This document shows, piece by piece, positions 17,757 to 28,974 of a stretch of DNA of 64,000 bases. The DNA lies in NCBI GenBank assembly GCA_030068145.1, contig JAPJBO010000459.1, forward strand, positions 62,001-126,000, given 5' to 3'. The number at the start of each line of letters is the position of its first letter. The first letter of the stretch is position 1. Under the pieces are notes generated by a model, which saw nothing but the letters and a program-made list of their open reading frames with translations, ran no database searches and was not told the origin of the DNA. Origin of the DNA: Diplonema papillatum. Taxonomy: Eukaryota > Euglenozoa > Diplonemea > Diplonemida > Diplonemidae. Both the position numbers and the translations under genes were made by a program.

Positions 17757-18015
17757 TTCAGCGTGCGCGCGATCAGCCGGCTTGCCGGCTGATTAAACTT
17801 CGAACTTTTTTTTTTTACCGACTCGCACGAAATCAGCCGATCGACATGTAAGCTCCGGCTATACCGCCCATGGGGCGAATCAGCTTGATGCACAAACCGG
17901 GCAAGAAGTGAATCATGATGTGTCGCAAAAACCTTTTGATCGGCAGACCCTCCAAAAATCAGCCGGCTGATTTGATTATCAGCCGGTTAGTTTTTCAAGA
18001 TTTTTTTTTTCCGGC
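17757..18015. repeat. Cluster of AATCAGCCGGCTGATT-type palindromes
   Basis: AATCAGCCGGCTGATT at about 17,949 is a perfect palindrome, and half or variant sites (CAGCCGGCTTGCCGGCTG, AAATCAGCCG, TCAGCCGG) occur at least six times in 250 bp. No coding sequence is seen. Confidence 0.65.
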
Positions 18016-18337
18016 TGAAATCAGCCGTTTTTCTCCTTAGCGCGAACACTGGTTGCGTTTGTGTCTTGTCGTGTAGGGGCACCCCGTCCGTTCAACACGG
18101 GTTCGGTAGTAACAGAACTTGGGATCCGCCGCATTCTCATTCAAACCGATTCAACTCGATCGATAATGATCAGCAAGCCAATCATCGTCGAAACAAGAGT
18201 GAAAACAGTCTGAGAGATTAGATTTTCAAGCGACACTCAACTGCTGATGGGCATGGGCGAACCCAGCCCACTAATGCGTTCGACGACCTGATGAGTCTCA
18301 TGCTTCTGCAAATCCCATTGATCCCTGGCGGCGGTCT

Positions 18338-18774
18338 TCATCGTTCCCAGAGCCAAGACATCCACCGATAAGTGCAATTGATGTCACCCCCTTCGGTTCT
18401 TTGTCTGGCAGCTTCATCGAGCATTTCCTTCCAAACCGGCGCTTGTGTAAATGAAAATGAAAACACGGGCGCCGAATCCGACTTCGAGTAGAACGGTAGT
18501 TCCAGCTTGATACACGGGTTGATGAAGGCACATACTTTGACATCCTCTCCAGCCCAGTCGAGCCGCCAAGAACTAGGATGGGTTGCGGGGCCTCGGACGA
18601 GTCGGATCTGATTGTCACGGTTGGAGATTTATGTATCATAGTGTTTGACTAGTACACGATAGACGAAATGCGTGCCCTGGCAAACGAAGGAACCCCTCCC
18701 TCAAAAATACTCGGCCGGTGCTGTTCCCGGCGCGTAGCAACGACGGGCAGTGCGGGAGTGCAAGCTGGTGACTC
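18338..18774 (-). CDS. 3' end of an unrecognised gene, two exons
   Basis: The penultimate exon (18,774-18,658) follows the acceptor CCGCCACAG and includes SLLRAGNSTGRVFLREGF. Its donor is GTGTAC with phase 2. An 85-bp intron ends CCCATCCTAG. The last exon (18,572-18,338) begins with one base completing a serine codon, then WRLDWAGEDVKVCAF and a Ser/Phe-rich strand (PVFSFSFTQAPVW), and ends at TGA after WMSWLWER. Phases agree across the intron, and the residue mix (many Trp, Phe, Cys) is unlike random translation here. 116 residues are visible. I do not recognise the family. Upstream exons would lie to the right, in or beyond the tandem repeats at 18.8-20.2 kb, but none was secured. Confidence 0.45.
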
Positions 18775-18853
18775 CTGTGGCGGATGCCTCTCATGTCCCC
18801 TCTTGCAGTTCGCTTGAGAGTTTTTGTTGAACGACCCACCTGATCATGACCCA

Positions 18854-18908
18854 AGTTTCGGGGAGTTTCGGGGAGTTTCGGGTAGTTTCGGGGAGTTTCG
18901 GGGAGTTT
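18854..18908 (+). repeat. 10-bp minisatellite (GTTTCGGGGA)
   Basis: Five to six units of GTTTCGGGGA. The same unit recurs at 20,120-20,165, on the other side of the 260-bp tandem repeats. Confidence 0.85.
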
Positions 18909-19199
18909 CCCTGTTTGGGACTGGGGGTCCCCATGCGGCTACCTCGCTGGCACTTGTGACCTGTGCTGCCGGTGCTTGCCTGGCACGTGCGCAAGTAATC
19001 TCCTGCACGTTTGGCCAAATGTGCTTGTCTTTGCCAGGGTGTGGCACGCTCACGACAGACTGGTGCCGATACCCCGCGGGTTCGTTGCTTCACTACCCCC
19101 GGTTCTCCTCTGCCTTCTTCTTCTTCTCCGTGGTTCGGAAGGTTTCGTGTTCATCCCCGCCAGCGCGTGGACGGTGGCGGTGGTTGACTTCGCTGCTGC

Positions 19200-19960
19200 T
19201 GCGGATGCGCCGCCGTCAACCACCCAATAACTGGATTGGAACCGTGTTCGTCGCAGCCGTACGCACGAACGGCATTTTCTCTTTTTTTTTTCGGGCTCGT
19301 ACGGTTTTGTTGATTCGGGTCGTTTTTGTGATGTGTTGCGGGTCGGGTTTGCGAGCTGTAGTGCACCGGGCGGTGCAAAGTGGCGGCATCTCGCTTCCGC
19401 TGCACCTCCACGTCTAATCCCTTGTTCAAACATTTGTCATTGCCATCCAGTTTACGGTCCATTCTGCGGAGTCCGCATCGCCTCGTCAACGACCACTTTG
19501 ACCTTCACGAACGGCATTTTCCTTTTTTGCCATGGTGGTTTGATTCGGGCGCTTACGGTGTGGATCTTGGGGTTTTGTTGATTCGGGGGGTTGTGATGTG
19601 TTGTATTTGCGAAGTGTATCAGAGCACCGGACGGTGCAAAGTGGCGGCGCCTCGCTTCCCCGCCGCACCTCCAAGCCTAAATGTTTCTTCAACCATTCGT
19701 GCGTCATCCAGTATACGGTACACTTTGCGGTGTCTGCATCACCTCGTCAACGACCACCTCGACCGCCACAAACGGCACTTTCTTTTTTTGCGATGGTGGT
19801 TTGGTTCGGCTCTTACAGTCTGGTCTCGTGGATTTTTTGATGCGGGAGTTTTGTGGTACGTTGCGGGTTGGGTTTGTGGAGCGTAGCACTTGCTTCTCCG
19901 CTGAACCTCCAAGTCTAAACTGTTCTTCAAACATTCGTCGTCAGGCGTCATGCCGGCAGT
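19200..19960. repeat. Tandem repeat of about 260 bp, three units
   Basis: Landmarks GTTTTGTTGATTCGGG (19,305; 19,574; degraded 19,831), CGGTGCAAAGTGGCGGC and CCTCGTCAACGACCAC recur at 257-269-bp spacing. On the - strand each unit opens a short frame resembling VPFV(K/A)V(K/E)VVVDE(A/V)M, which may be an amplified exon; another unit has diverged to MPFVRTAATN. Confidence 0.7.
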
Positions 19961-19985
19961 GCTGAGATGAAAACCTCCTTCTACT

Positions 19986-20096
19986 CACCACCCACCCACC
20001 CACACACCACCCACCCCACCCACCCACCACCCACCCCCACCCACCCACCCACCCACCACCCACCCACCCACCACCCACCCACCCACCCAAGCAAAT
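19986..20096. repeat. CCCA/CCAC microsatellite
   Basis: About 110 bp of CACCCACC-type simple sequence, immediately followed by TTTTTTCTCC and the 10-bp minisatellite. Confidence 0.95.
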
Positions 20097-20237
20097 CCAC
20101 TTTTTTCTCCCAAAAACGGGGTGAGTTTCGGGGAGTTTCGAGCAAGTTTCGGGGAGTTTCGGGGAACTAGCATCGCATATCTTCTGGAATTGAATCGCAA
20201 GGTTTGATGAAATTGGATGGTGTTTGATCAATGGATC

Positions 20238-20870
20238 TTCAATGAGAGCGACTGACGATTTCCAAAAATCGTCTAGTCTCGTGAGGTTCACACTTCAAAG
20301 GCATGGATTGATTTTTGGAAAAACAGGTCGTTCGAATGAAACTCTCACCGACCTCAGCTGTTGAAGATCTACGCGCTAAACTTAAGCATATCACTCAGCG
20401 CAGGAAAAGAAAGCAACAGCGATGCTCCTAGTAACGGCGAGTGAACAGGGCAGAGCCCAAGCCTGAACCGGTGTTCTACGGATATCCGGAATGTGGCGCA
20501 AGCTGCTTGGGGACACAACTGGCGTCGAGGTAAGTCTCCTGGAATGGGGTATCCACAGAGGGTGAGAGTCCCGTATTTCCTCGACGAGCCATGTTGGTTA
20601 ACTCCTTGCTAGCACGAGTCGCTCAGTTTGGGAATGCTGAGCTAATCGGCAGGTATCCCTCTGCTAAGGCTAAATATCTCCCGGAGGCCGATAGCGAACA
20701 AGTACAGTGATGGAAAGATGCAAAGAACTTTGAAAAGAGGGTTAAAAGTCCCTGAAACCGATGAGTGGTAAGAGTTGGAGATGCGTTCAAATCTTAATCA
20801 TTGCTCCTTCACTGGGGTTTATGGTTGAGAAGTCTGGGCCTCTGAGCCAGGATCAGGTGGACGACTACAA
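20238..20870 (+). rRNA. 28S rRNA 5' fragment (ITS2/28S junction, D1 to D2), orphan copy
   Basis: It includes GCTAAACTTAAGCATATCAC, CGCAGGAAAAGAAAGCAACA, AGTAACGGCGAGTGAACAGG, the D1 stem, and GAACTTTGAAAAGAGGGTTA shortly before D2. This is the usual order of a large-subunit rRNA start. Ends are abrupt: unrelated sequence lies on the left, and on the right the R9 repeat begins about 20 bp after the last conserved block. The rest of the rRNA is absent, so this is a dispersed fragment. It is the best-preserved copy here and shows strong divergence from animal, plant and fungal 28S. Confidence 0.88.
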
Positions 20871-20889
20871 AAAAGACAGGCGCTTCGTT

Positions 20890-21045
20890 TTGTTTGTGCG
20901 TGCCGGTTAATCGTTTTCCCACTTCTATTTACCCTGTGTGTATTCAGGTAAGGAATTCTGATCAACCATCAAAACACGCTGCCTACGTCTTTTAGCCTGC
21001 ACAATACATTGAAGGGCAACCCACAAGATTGTTAGGTACTAAAAA
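20890..21045 (+). repeat. Dispersed repeat family R9
   Basis: GTGCGTGCCGGTTAATCGTT, TATTCAGGTAAGGAATTCTG and AGCCTGCACAATACATTGAA are nearly identical to 26,335-26,490. A weaker pair of relatives (CAAACACGCTGCCAGCGTTC) lies at 44,205-44,340 and 44,575-44,720. Confidence 0.85.
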
Positions 21046-21373
21046 AATGCAACCAGCACACCTCCACATTGCGACCTGCTGGAGCTCAGGGTAGTCAACC
21101 GAGCGGTTCGTCAGGCGGACCCACCCGCTGGCTGCCGCGCAGCGGCCCACAAACGTGCGCCGCATGGCCGCAGGCAAACTCGCCCCGGCTCCGGCGGCAC
21201 CGTGCGCGCGCCTTCTTTCTTTTTCAAGCTTCCGACCCCCCTCACGCCCGACCCCTACTGGGGCACTTCCCCCCTACCCTCCCCCCGTCCGAGCGGCGAG
21301 CCCGGGGACCAGGGAGGTGGTGGGTGCCTGCGCGTGCCGGGTGACCTTTGTTAAACGGGTTCTTACAGCGTTA

Positions 21374-24300
21374 TTTGTGGATCCGGACGCGGGATTCAGC
21401 CAGTGGGCTGCTGGATCAGGACGCGGGATTCAGCCAGTGGGCTGCTGGATCCGGACGCGGGATTCAGCCAGTGGGCTGCGGATCCGGACGCGGGATGCAG
21501 CCAGTGGGCTGCTGGATCAGGACGCGGGATTCAGCCAGTGGGCGGCTGGATCCGGACGCGGGATTCAGCCAGTGGGCTGCTGGATCCGGACGCGGGACGC
21601 AGCCAGTGGGCTGCTGGATCAGGACGCGGGATTCAGCCAGTGGGCGGCTGGATCCGGACGCGGGATTCAGCCAGTGGGCTGCTGGATCAGGACGCGGGAT
21701 TCAGCCAGTGGGCGGCTGGATCCGGACGCGGGATTCAGCCAGTGGGCGGCTGGATCCGGACGCGGGACGCAGCCAGTGGGCTGCTGGATCAGGACGCGGG
21801 ATTCAGCCAGTGGGCTGCTGGATCAGGACGCGGGATTCAGCCAGTGGGCTGCTGGATCCGGACGCGGGACGCAGCCAGTGGGCTGCTGGATCAGGACGCG
21901 GGATTCAGCCAGTGGGCTGCTGGATCCGGACGCGGGACGCAGCCAGTGGGCTGCTGGATCAGGACGCGGGATTCAGCCAGTGGGCTGCTGGATCCGGACG
22001 CGGGATTCAGCCAGTGGGCTGCTGGATCAGGACGCGGGATTCAGCCAGTGGGCGGCTGGATCCGGACGCGGGATTCAGCCAGTGGGCTGCTGGATCCGGA
22101 CGCGGGATGCAGCCAGTGGGCTGCTGGATCAGGACGCGGGATTCAGCCAGTGGGCGGCTGGATCCGGACGCGGGATTCAGCCAGTGGGCTGCTGGATCCG
22201 GACGCGGGACGCAGCCAGTGGGCTGCTGGATCAGGACGCGGGATTCAGCCAGTGGGCGGCTGGATCCGGACGCGGGATTCAGCCAGTGGGCTGCTGGATC
22301 CGGACGCGGGATTCAGCCAGTGGGCGGCTGGATCCGGACGCGGGATTCAGCCAGTGGGCTGCGGATCCGGACGCGGGATGCAGCCAGTGGGCTGCTGGAT
22401 CCGGACGCGGGATTCAGCCAGTGGGCTGCGGATCCGGACGCGGGATGCAGCCAGTGGGCTGCTGGATCCGGACGCGGGATGCAGCCAGTGGGCTGCTGGA
22501 TCAGGACGCGGGATTCAGCCAGTGGGCGGCTGGATCCGGACGCGGGATTCAGCCAGTGGGCTGCTGGATCCGGACGCGGGACGCAGCCAGTGGGCTGCTG
22601 GATCAGGACGCGGGATTCAGCCAGTGGGCGGCTGGATCCGGACGCGGGACGCAGCCAGTGGGCTGCTGGATCAGGACGCGGGATTCAGCCAGTGGGCTGC
22701 TGGATCCGGACGCGGGATTCAGCCAGTGGGCGGCTGGATCCGGACGCGGGATTCAGCCAGTGGGCTGCGGATCCGGACGCGGGATGCAGCCAGTGGGCTG
22801 CTGGATCAGGACGCGGGATTCAGCCAGTGGGCTGCTGGATCAGGACGCGGGATTCAGCCAGTGGGCGGCTGGATCCGGACGCGGGATTCAGCCAGTGGGC
22901 TGCTGGATCCGGACGCGGGACGCAGCCAGTGGGCTGCTGGATCAGGACGCGGGATTCAGCCAGTGGGCTGCTGGATCAGGACGCGGGATTCAGCCAGTGG
23001 GCGGCTGGATCCGGACGCGGGATTCAGCCAGTGGGCGGCTGGATCCGGACGCGGGACGCAGCCAGTGGGCTGCTGGATCAGGACGCGGGATTCAGCCAGT
23101 GGGCTGCTGGATCCGGACGCGGGACGCAGCCAGTGGGCTGCTGGATCAGGACGCGGGATTCAGACGCAGCCAGTGGGCTGCTGGATCAGGACGCGGGATT
23201 CAGCCAGTGGGCTGCTGGATCCGGACGCGGGATTCAGCCAGTGGGCTGCTGGATCAGGACGCGGGATTCAGCCAGTGGGCGGCTGGATCCGGACGCGGGA
23301 TTCAGCCAGTGGGCTGCGGATCCGGACGCGGGATGCAGCCAGTGGGCTGCTGGATCAGGACGCGGGATTCAGCCAGTGGGCGGCTGGATCCGGACGCGGG
23401 ATTCAGCCAGTGGGCTGCTGGATCCGGACGCGGGATGCAGCCAGTGGGCTGCTGGATCAGGACGCGGGATTCAGCCAGTGGGCGGCTGGATCCGGACGCG
23501 GGATTCAGCCAGTGGGCTGCGGATCCGGACGCGGGATGCAGCCAGTGGGCTGCTGGATCCGGACGCGGGATTCAGCCAGTGGGCTGCTGGATCCGGACGC
23601 GGGACGCAGCCAGTGGGCTGCTGGATCAGGACGCGGGATTCAGACGCAGCCAGTGGGCTGCTGGATCAGGACGCGGGATTCAGCCAGTGGGCGGCTGGAT
23701 CCGGACGCGGGATTCAGCCAGTGGGCTGCTGGATCCGGACGCGGGATGCAGCCAGTGGGCTGCTGGATCAGGACGCGGGATTCAGCCAGTGGGCGGCTGG
23801 ATCCGGACGCGGGATTCAGCCAGTGGGCTGCTGGATCCGGACGCGGGATTCAGCCAGTGGGCTGCTGGATCAGGACGCGGGATTCAGCCAGTGGGCGGCT
23901 GGATCCGGACGCGGGATTCAGCCAGTGGGCTGCGGATCCGGACGCGGGATGCAGCCAGTGGGCTGCTGGATCAGGACGCGGGATTCAGCCAGTGGGCGGC
24001 TGGATCCGGACGCGGGATTCAGCCAGTGGGCTGCTGGATCCGGACGCGGGATTCAGCCAGTGGGCGGCTGGATCCGGACGCGGGATTCAGCCAGTGGGCT
24101 GCTGGATCAGGACGCGGGATTCAGCCAGTGGGCGGCTGGATCCGGACGCGGGATTCAGCCAGTGGGCTGCTGGATCCGGACGCGGGATTCAGCCAGTGGG
24201 CTGCTGGATCAGGACGCGGGATTCAGCCAGTGGGCTGCTGGATCAGGACGCGGGATTCAGCCAGTGGGCGGCTGGATCCGGACGCGGGATTCAGCCAGTG

Positions 24301-25445
24301 GGCTGCGGATCCGGACGCGGGATGCAGCCAGTGGGCTGCTGGATCAGGACGCGGGATTCAGCCAGTGGGCTGCTGGATCCGGACGCGGGATTCAGCCAGT
24401 GGGCTGCTGGATCAGGACGCGGGATGCGATCAGGACGCGGGATTCAGCCAGTGGGCGGCTGGATCCGGACGCGGGATTCAGCCAGTGGGCGGCTGGATCC
24501 GGACGCGGGATGCAGCCAGTGGGCTGCTGGATCAGGACGCGGATGCAGCCAGTGGGCTGCTGGATCAGGACGCGGGATGCAGCCAGTGGGCGGCTGGATC
24601 CGGACGCGGGATTCAGCCAGTGGGCTGCTGGATCCGGACGCGGGATGCAGCCAGTGGGCTGCTGGATCAGGACGCGGGATTCAGCCAGCGGGCGGCTGGA
24701 TCCGGACGCGGGATTCAGCCAGTGGGCTGCTGGATCCGGACGCGGGATTCAGCCAGTGGTCTGCTGGATCCGGACGTGGGATGCAGCCAGTGGGCTGCTG
24801 GATCAGGACGCGGGATTCAGCCAGTGGGCGGCTGGATCCGGACGCGGGATTCAGCCAGTGGGCTGCTGGATCCGGACGCGGGATGCAGCCAGTGGGCTGC
24901 TGGATCAGGACGCGGGATTCAGCCAGTGGGCTGCTGGATCCGGACGCGGGATGCAGCCAGTGGGCTGCTGGATCAGGACGCGGGATGCAGCCAGTGGGCG
25001 GCTGGATCCGGACGCGGGATTCAGCCAGTGGGCTGCTGGATCCGGACGCGGGATTCAGCCAGTGGGCTGCTGGATCCGGACGTGGGATGCAGCCAGTGGG
25101 CTGCTGGATCAGGACGCGGGATTCAGGGCTGGATCCGGACGCGGGATTCAGCCAGTGGGCTGCTGGATCCGGACGCGGGATGCAGCCAGTGGGCTGCTGG
25201 ATCAGGACGCGGGATGCAGCCAGTGGGCGGCTGGATCCGGACGCGGGATTCAGCCAGTGGGCGGCTGGATCCGGACGCGGGATGCAGCCAGTGGGCTGCT
25301 GGATCAGGACGCGGGATTCAGCCAGTGGGCTGCTGGATCCGGACGTGGGATGCAGCCAGTGGGCTGCTGGATCAGGACGCGGGATTCAGGGCGGCTGGAT
25401 CCGGACGCGGGATTCAGCCAGTGGGCAGCTGGATCCGGACGCGGG
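21374..25445 (+). repeat. 34-bp satellite array, about 120 units
   Basis: The unit is GGATC(A/C)GGACGCGGGATTCA plus GCCAGTGGGC(T/G)GCT. Variants alternate TTCAG, TGCAG and ACGCAG, and some units lack the final CTG. Because 34 is not a multiple of three and no frame holds a stop, all three + frames stay open for over 4 kb (frames 21,155-25,855, 21,348-25,508 and 21,403-25,650) and all give the same cyclic 34-residue peptide (DPDAGFSQWAAGSGRG and so on). I regard these frames as a property of the satellite rather than genes. Identity between units is high, so the array is young or homogenised. Confidence 0.95.
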
Positions 25446-25616
25446 TTGCACCAATCCGGAAAAGAAGTGCGCAGTTTTGTTTTATTCTTTTACGAAGGAC
25501 AGGTTTGAGGCAGATACTCGGATCAAAACGGAACAGCGGCAAGAAGACGGAGGGCAAGAAAAATGCAAGGAAAAGAACGAAAGAGAAGAAAAAGAAGAAG
25601 AAGAGACCCGAAAAGA

Positions 25617-25975
25617 ACCCCCCCCCCCCCCCCCCCAGGCATCTTGTTAAGAACCATCCATCCATCCATCAGCCGGCTGACCCCCCCCTCAGGCTATTTC
25701 ACTGTGGAGGGGGGAGACGCTACCTGTCACACTCTAAGGTGGTCACGGTCAGAAAAAAAAAAAATTTTTTTTTGCCCCAAATACCCCAAATACCACACTT
25801 TGGAAAATTTTTGTGGGCCCACTTTTGGCAGGGAATTTTGACCATTTCACCTTAGAGAATTTGACCACCCAGCCTCCAAGGCAACTGCACTGTAGAGGGG
25901 GGGGGGGGGGTCTGGTTTATCCGGCCATCCGGCCAAAGTGGCTGATCCTTAACAAGAGCGCTGCCCCCCGGAGAA
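25617..25975 (+). repeat. 355-bp dispersed element R3, copy 1
   Basis: Almost identical to 63,215-63,600: GGCATCTTGTTAAGAACCAT, (CCAT)n, CAGCCGGCTGACC, a GGTGGTCAC segment, an A/T-run, CCCCAAATACCCCAAATACC, TTTGGCAGGGAATTTTGACC and TCCGGCCATCCGGCCAAAGT. Both copies are bounded on the left by a C-run and contain G/C-runs near the right end. Confidence 0.92.
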
Positions 25976-27550
25976 AAGAATGGGAACGTTTCCGGAGTTG
26001 AGGCTTGCACTGGTGAACGAAGTAACGGAAGGTAGCATCAACTGACCAAAAAGGTGATCAAAATGACAAGGCAAAAGTTTCTTGTGCTTCGCGTGTACAG
26101 GGTAGAAACCTCTCTTTCATGTGCAACCGTTGTTCCGGAAATGTTCCCGTAAGTACAAGTGTACTGTTGAGAAGAAATGGTAATCGTGGTAAACTTTCTT
26201 TTTGTTCCTTTTACGGCTATTCTCTCCTTTTATGCGTCTTTTGCTCTCTATTGCTGGGAATACCGGTATTCCTGGACTTTTGGTGCTGAAGGAAGGGATG
26301 AATCCGTTCACTTCACCCCCCACGTGGCGAAAAAAAGTTTGTGCGTGCCGGGTGATCGTTTTCCCACTTGTATCTACCCTGTGTGTATTCAGGTAAGGAA
26401 TTCTGATCAACCACCAAAACACGCTGCCTACGTCTTTTTAGCCTGCACAATACATTGAAGGGCACCCCACAAGATTGTTAGTACTAAAAAAAAAGAAGGC
26501 GGCCAGGTTTGTGGGAATCTTGCGTGCTCGCACCCACCTTCTCGCCCGTTTTGCGAGACGGTACTTGTGGTTCAGAGGGACCTAGGTTTTCTATTTATCG
26601 CGCACGGGTATCTCACCTACCCCCATCGACCTATTCGTAGCTCATCGCGGCAAGGATGCTGTATAACGTACGTCGACGTTGTTGAAAGAATGTGCTTGGA
26701 TTAGTTTGTACACCGACGATTCGGACGCATATTCCAGAGAATGAAGCCTGAGCGCCTGCAGGAAGCCGCCTCCGGTTGCCAAATTGCTGCTGCAGCACAG
26801 GAAATGCTGAACGAACACACTTGGTACTCAACAACATGGTACGCCTGCTTTGTGTGCGGGCCCTTGACACTAAGCAGCGTACCCAGAAGAAAGGTGTCGT
26901 TTCATGATGCAACAGATGCTAAACATCGATGTCGAACATCTACAGTCGGACTCCCACTGCGGGCTGAAGAGGTACTACCAATGGCTGAGGTGTGTCGGGC
27001 TGTTGTGTCCGTGGCATCCCTGGCGTCTTCTTGCTTACGGTTGACTTGCTTGACAGCCCGTGGACAGGAGAGTTGGATTGTTTGGGTTCTCTTTTTATTT
27101 CGCCCATCAGCTGCAGATCAAGATCAAACTACTACCGAACTACTCGACAGCAGCGTGAAGCGCGCACCGGAGACAAACGGATACGCAAGAAGTGCGAAGA
27201 GGTAGTCAGCAAGCTACTGTGGATGCCACTACGAACTTGTGATCTGTCACTGGCATCTACGTATTTACACGTACACGTATGGTGTTTACACGTACACGTA
27301 TGGTATACGTTTGGTGTTTGTATACGTACACCCGTACCACCACATATCAGCCTTAGAGTCGTCACTCAGGGAGGGGCTACGTAGGTGATGTGGTATGGTG
27401 TCCTCAGGAGGTGCACAGGATGGGTGAGTTCAGTGCCCCAGGGCCTCTCCCTACCCACTTATGCGCGTTCTCGTCGACCTTGCGAGAGAGACAGAGAGAG
27501 AAAGAGAGTCTTGACGCGTCGCGGGCTCTCTTCTTCTTGGCAATTGCACA
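25976..27550. other. Repeat-bearing stretch without a supported gene
   Basis: It holds an R9 copy at 26,335-26,490 and a short TACACGTACACGTATGG tandem at 27,265-27,330. Open frames of 60-150 codons occur on both strands (for example + 26,741-27,205), but none is recognised. Confidence 0.4.
26335..26490 (+). repeat. Dispersed repeat family R9
   Basis: Near-identical to 20,890-21,045, from GTGCGTGCCGGGTGATCGTT to the poly(A) stretch after TTGTTAGTACT. Confidence 0.85.
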
Positions 27551-27552
27551 GG

Positions 27553-27720
27553 CTACTTGATGGGAAACTTCAGCTTCCACTGAAAGAAGGGCACGTCTTG
27601 AGGGTACTCGGGCAAGGCATCGTTCCAACGGTCGCGGGAGAAAGATACGAATTAGAGTGCAAGGACCATCTCTCCGGAGAGTTTACGGTCCCCCTTCGTA
27701 CTTCTACGGCATCCGCATTT
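27553..27720 (+). CDS. Candidate exon, beta-rich protein fragment
   Basis: After the acceptor-like GGCAATTGCACAG, the + frame encodes LLDGKLQLPLKEGHVLRVLG, then a strand ending GERYELECKD and EFTVPLRTSTASAF. The alternation of hydrophobic and polar residues suggests beta strands. No donor is obvious, and the frame later runs into an antisense 28S fragment from about 27,828. A 45-bp part (GTTAGAGTGCAGGGACCATC-like) recurs at 48,393-48,440. Unrecognised; it may be an exon relic. Confidence 0.3.
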
Positions 27721-27825
27721 CGTCCCGTCGGAGGCCTGCTGCGGCCGGCGGCTCTGGCACGGCGGGTGACGGCCCGTAGGCACAGCCAGAGGCGGGCGAG
27801 TGGGAGATCGCCGTGCCGTCTTCCC

Positions 27826-27985
27826 ATCATTGGATAAGTAAAGCGACAACAAGAGTAGTGGTATTTCCCTGTTGCGCCTCCCACCTATTCTACACCTCTC
27901 GTGTCACTGCACAAAGTCAGACTAGAGTAATACTCAACAGGGTCTTCTTTCCCCGCTGACAGTTTCAAGCCTCCTATGCTGAGGG
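27826..27985 (-). rRNA. 28S rRNA 3'-region fragment, orphan copy
   Basis: On the - strand: TCAGCGGGGAAAGAAGACCC, TGTTGAGTATTACTCTAGTC, GAGAGGTGTAGAATAGGTGG and GGAAATACCACTACTCTTGT. These are the universally conserved large-subunit blocks of domain V/VI, in the right order. Both ends are truncated. Confidence 0.9.
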
Positions 27986-27999
27986 GCATCCCGTCCTTG

Positions 28000-28970
28000 T
28001 CACTCAAGGAAGGGGTCGTTGGCAAACGGTGGAGTTGACGGTTGTGCCAAACGGTTGATGAAATGGAAGCAAGTAGTATGCGGGGTGAACCCTGGCTACC
28101 AGATTCACGCTAAAACGACGCTAGCGCACAATGTTTGCATGTCTCTAACCTACTTGATAGATGCTTGCATCAATTTTTGGGAAGGGGAGTAGCAAATCCC
28201 TCGTACAAAGAACGGGGGAAGAAAGGATACAGATTCTCGTTTCTTTCGAGGGGAATCTTAAACTAGTTTGGGCAGAATCCTGCCCCAGGGAGGGGGGTTT
28301 GACAAGAATTGGAGCTGGCGTCTTCTGGCCTCACGCACTGCTGGCTCTATGGGGCTTTTTGTGGTGTTGTGTTGACCCCTTCTTCCGGTACGGCTCGTGC
28401 AACAATCTCAAACAAAAGGTGAAACCAAAGCGGATACTTACAAATAAACGAAGGGGAAGAACACCGACCATGTGGCTATGACTGCCGCCGGGACTACGTC
28501 ACGCCACCATCTTTGATCCTGTTGGTTCGGGCTAGTTGAGGAGTGCTACCTTTTTACCGGAATATTACTAGTTGTAGAAACCAGCTCCACCCGAATTCTC
28601 CTGGTGTCGATTCGAGGTGGTCGTGCTCATCTAGCCATGCGTCTTGCTCCTATTCCCTCAGTAAACTGCAAGAATTACGCGAATAGATGCTCTATTCTAC
28701 CTTGGCCCTAGGGGGGGAAAATCGTAGTTTAGTAGGGGGGGGGGGGGGGGGGGGGGGGCGGCGGTCAGCGTTTCGATGAGAAACCTCAGCTTCCACGGCA
28801 CGAAAGGGATGCTACCGCATTAACTAGGGAAACGAATTTCGGAACATGAGATCCAACAGAGGTACCAACGGAAGAAGTGATCAATGGGCACTTCGAGCTG
28901 CCTGAACAGTTTTTTCGCTTGTCCGACTAGTTTTCACACCGATTTATCGACGGAATCCTAAAAGGATATC
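28000..28970. other. Gene-free stretch with R2 fragments and a G-run
   Basis: R2 pieces lie at 28,245-28,295 and 28,708-28,735, and a run of more than 20 G at 28,735-28,758. No supported coding sequence. Confidence 0.45.
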
Positions 28971-28974
28971 TTCA

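Noticed and set aside
21155..25855. Three overlapping giant + strand reading frames of about 1400-1570 codons
   Set aside because: They are a consequence of the stop-free 34-bp satellite; all three give the same cyclic peptide, and the flanking residues show no protein-like domain.
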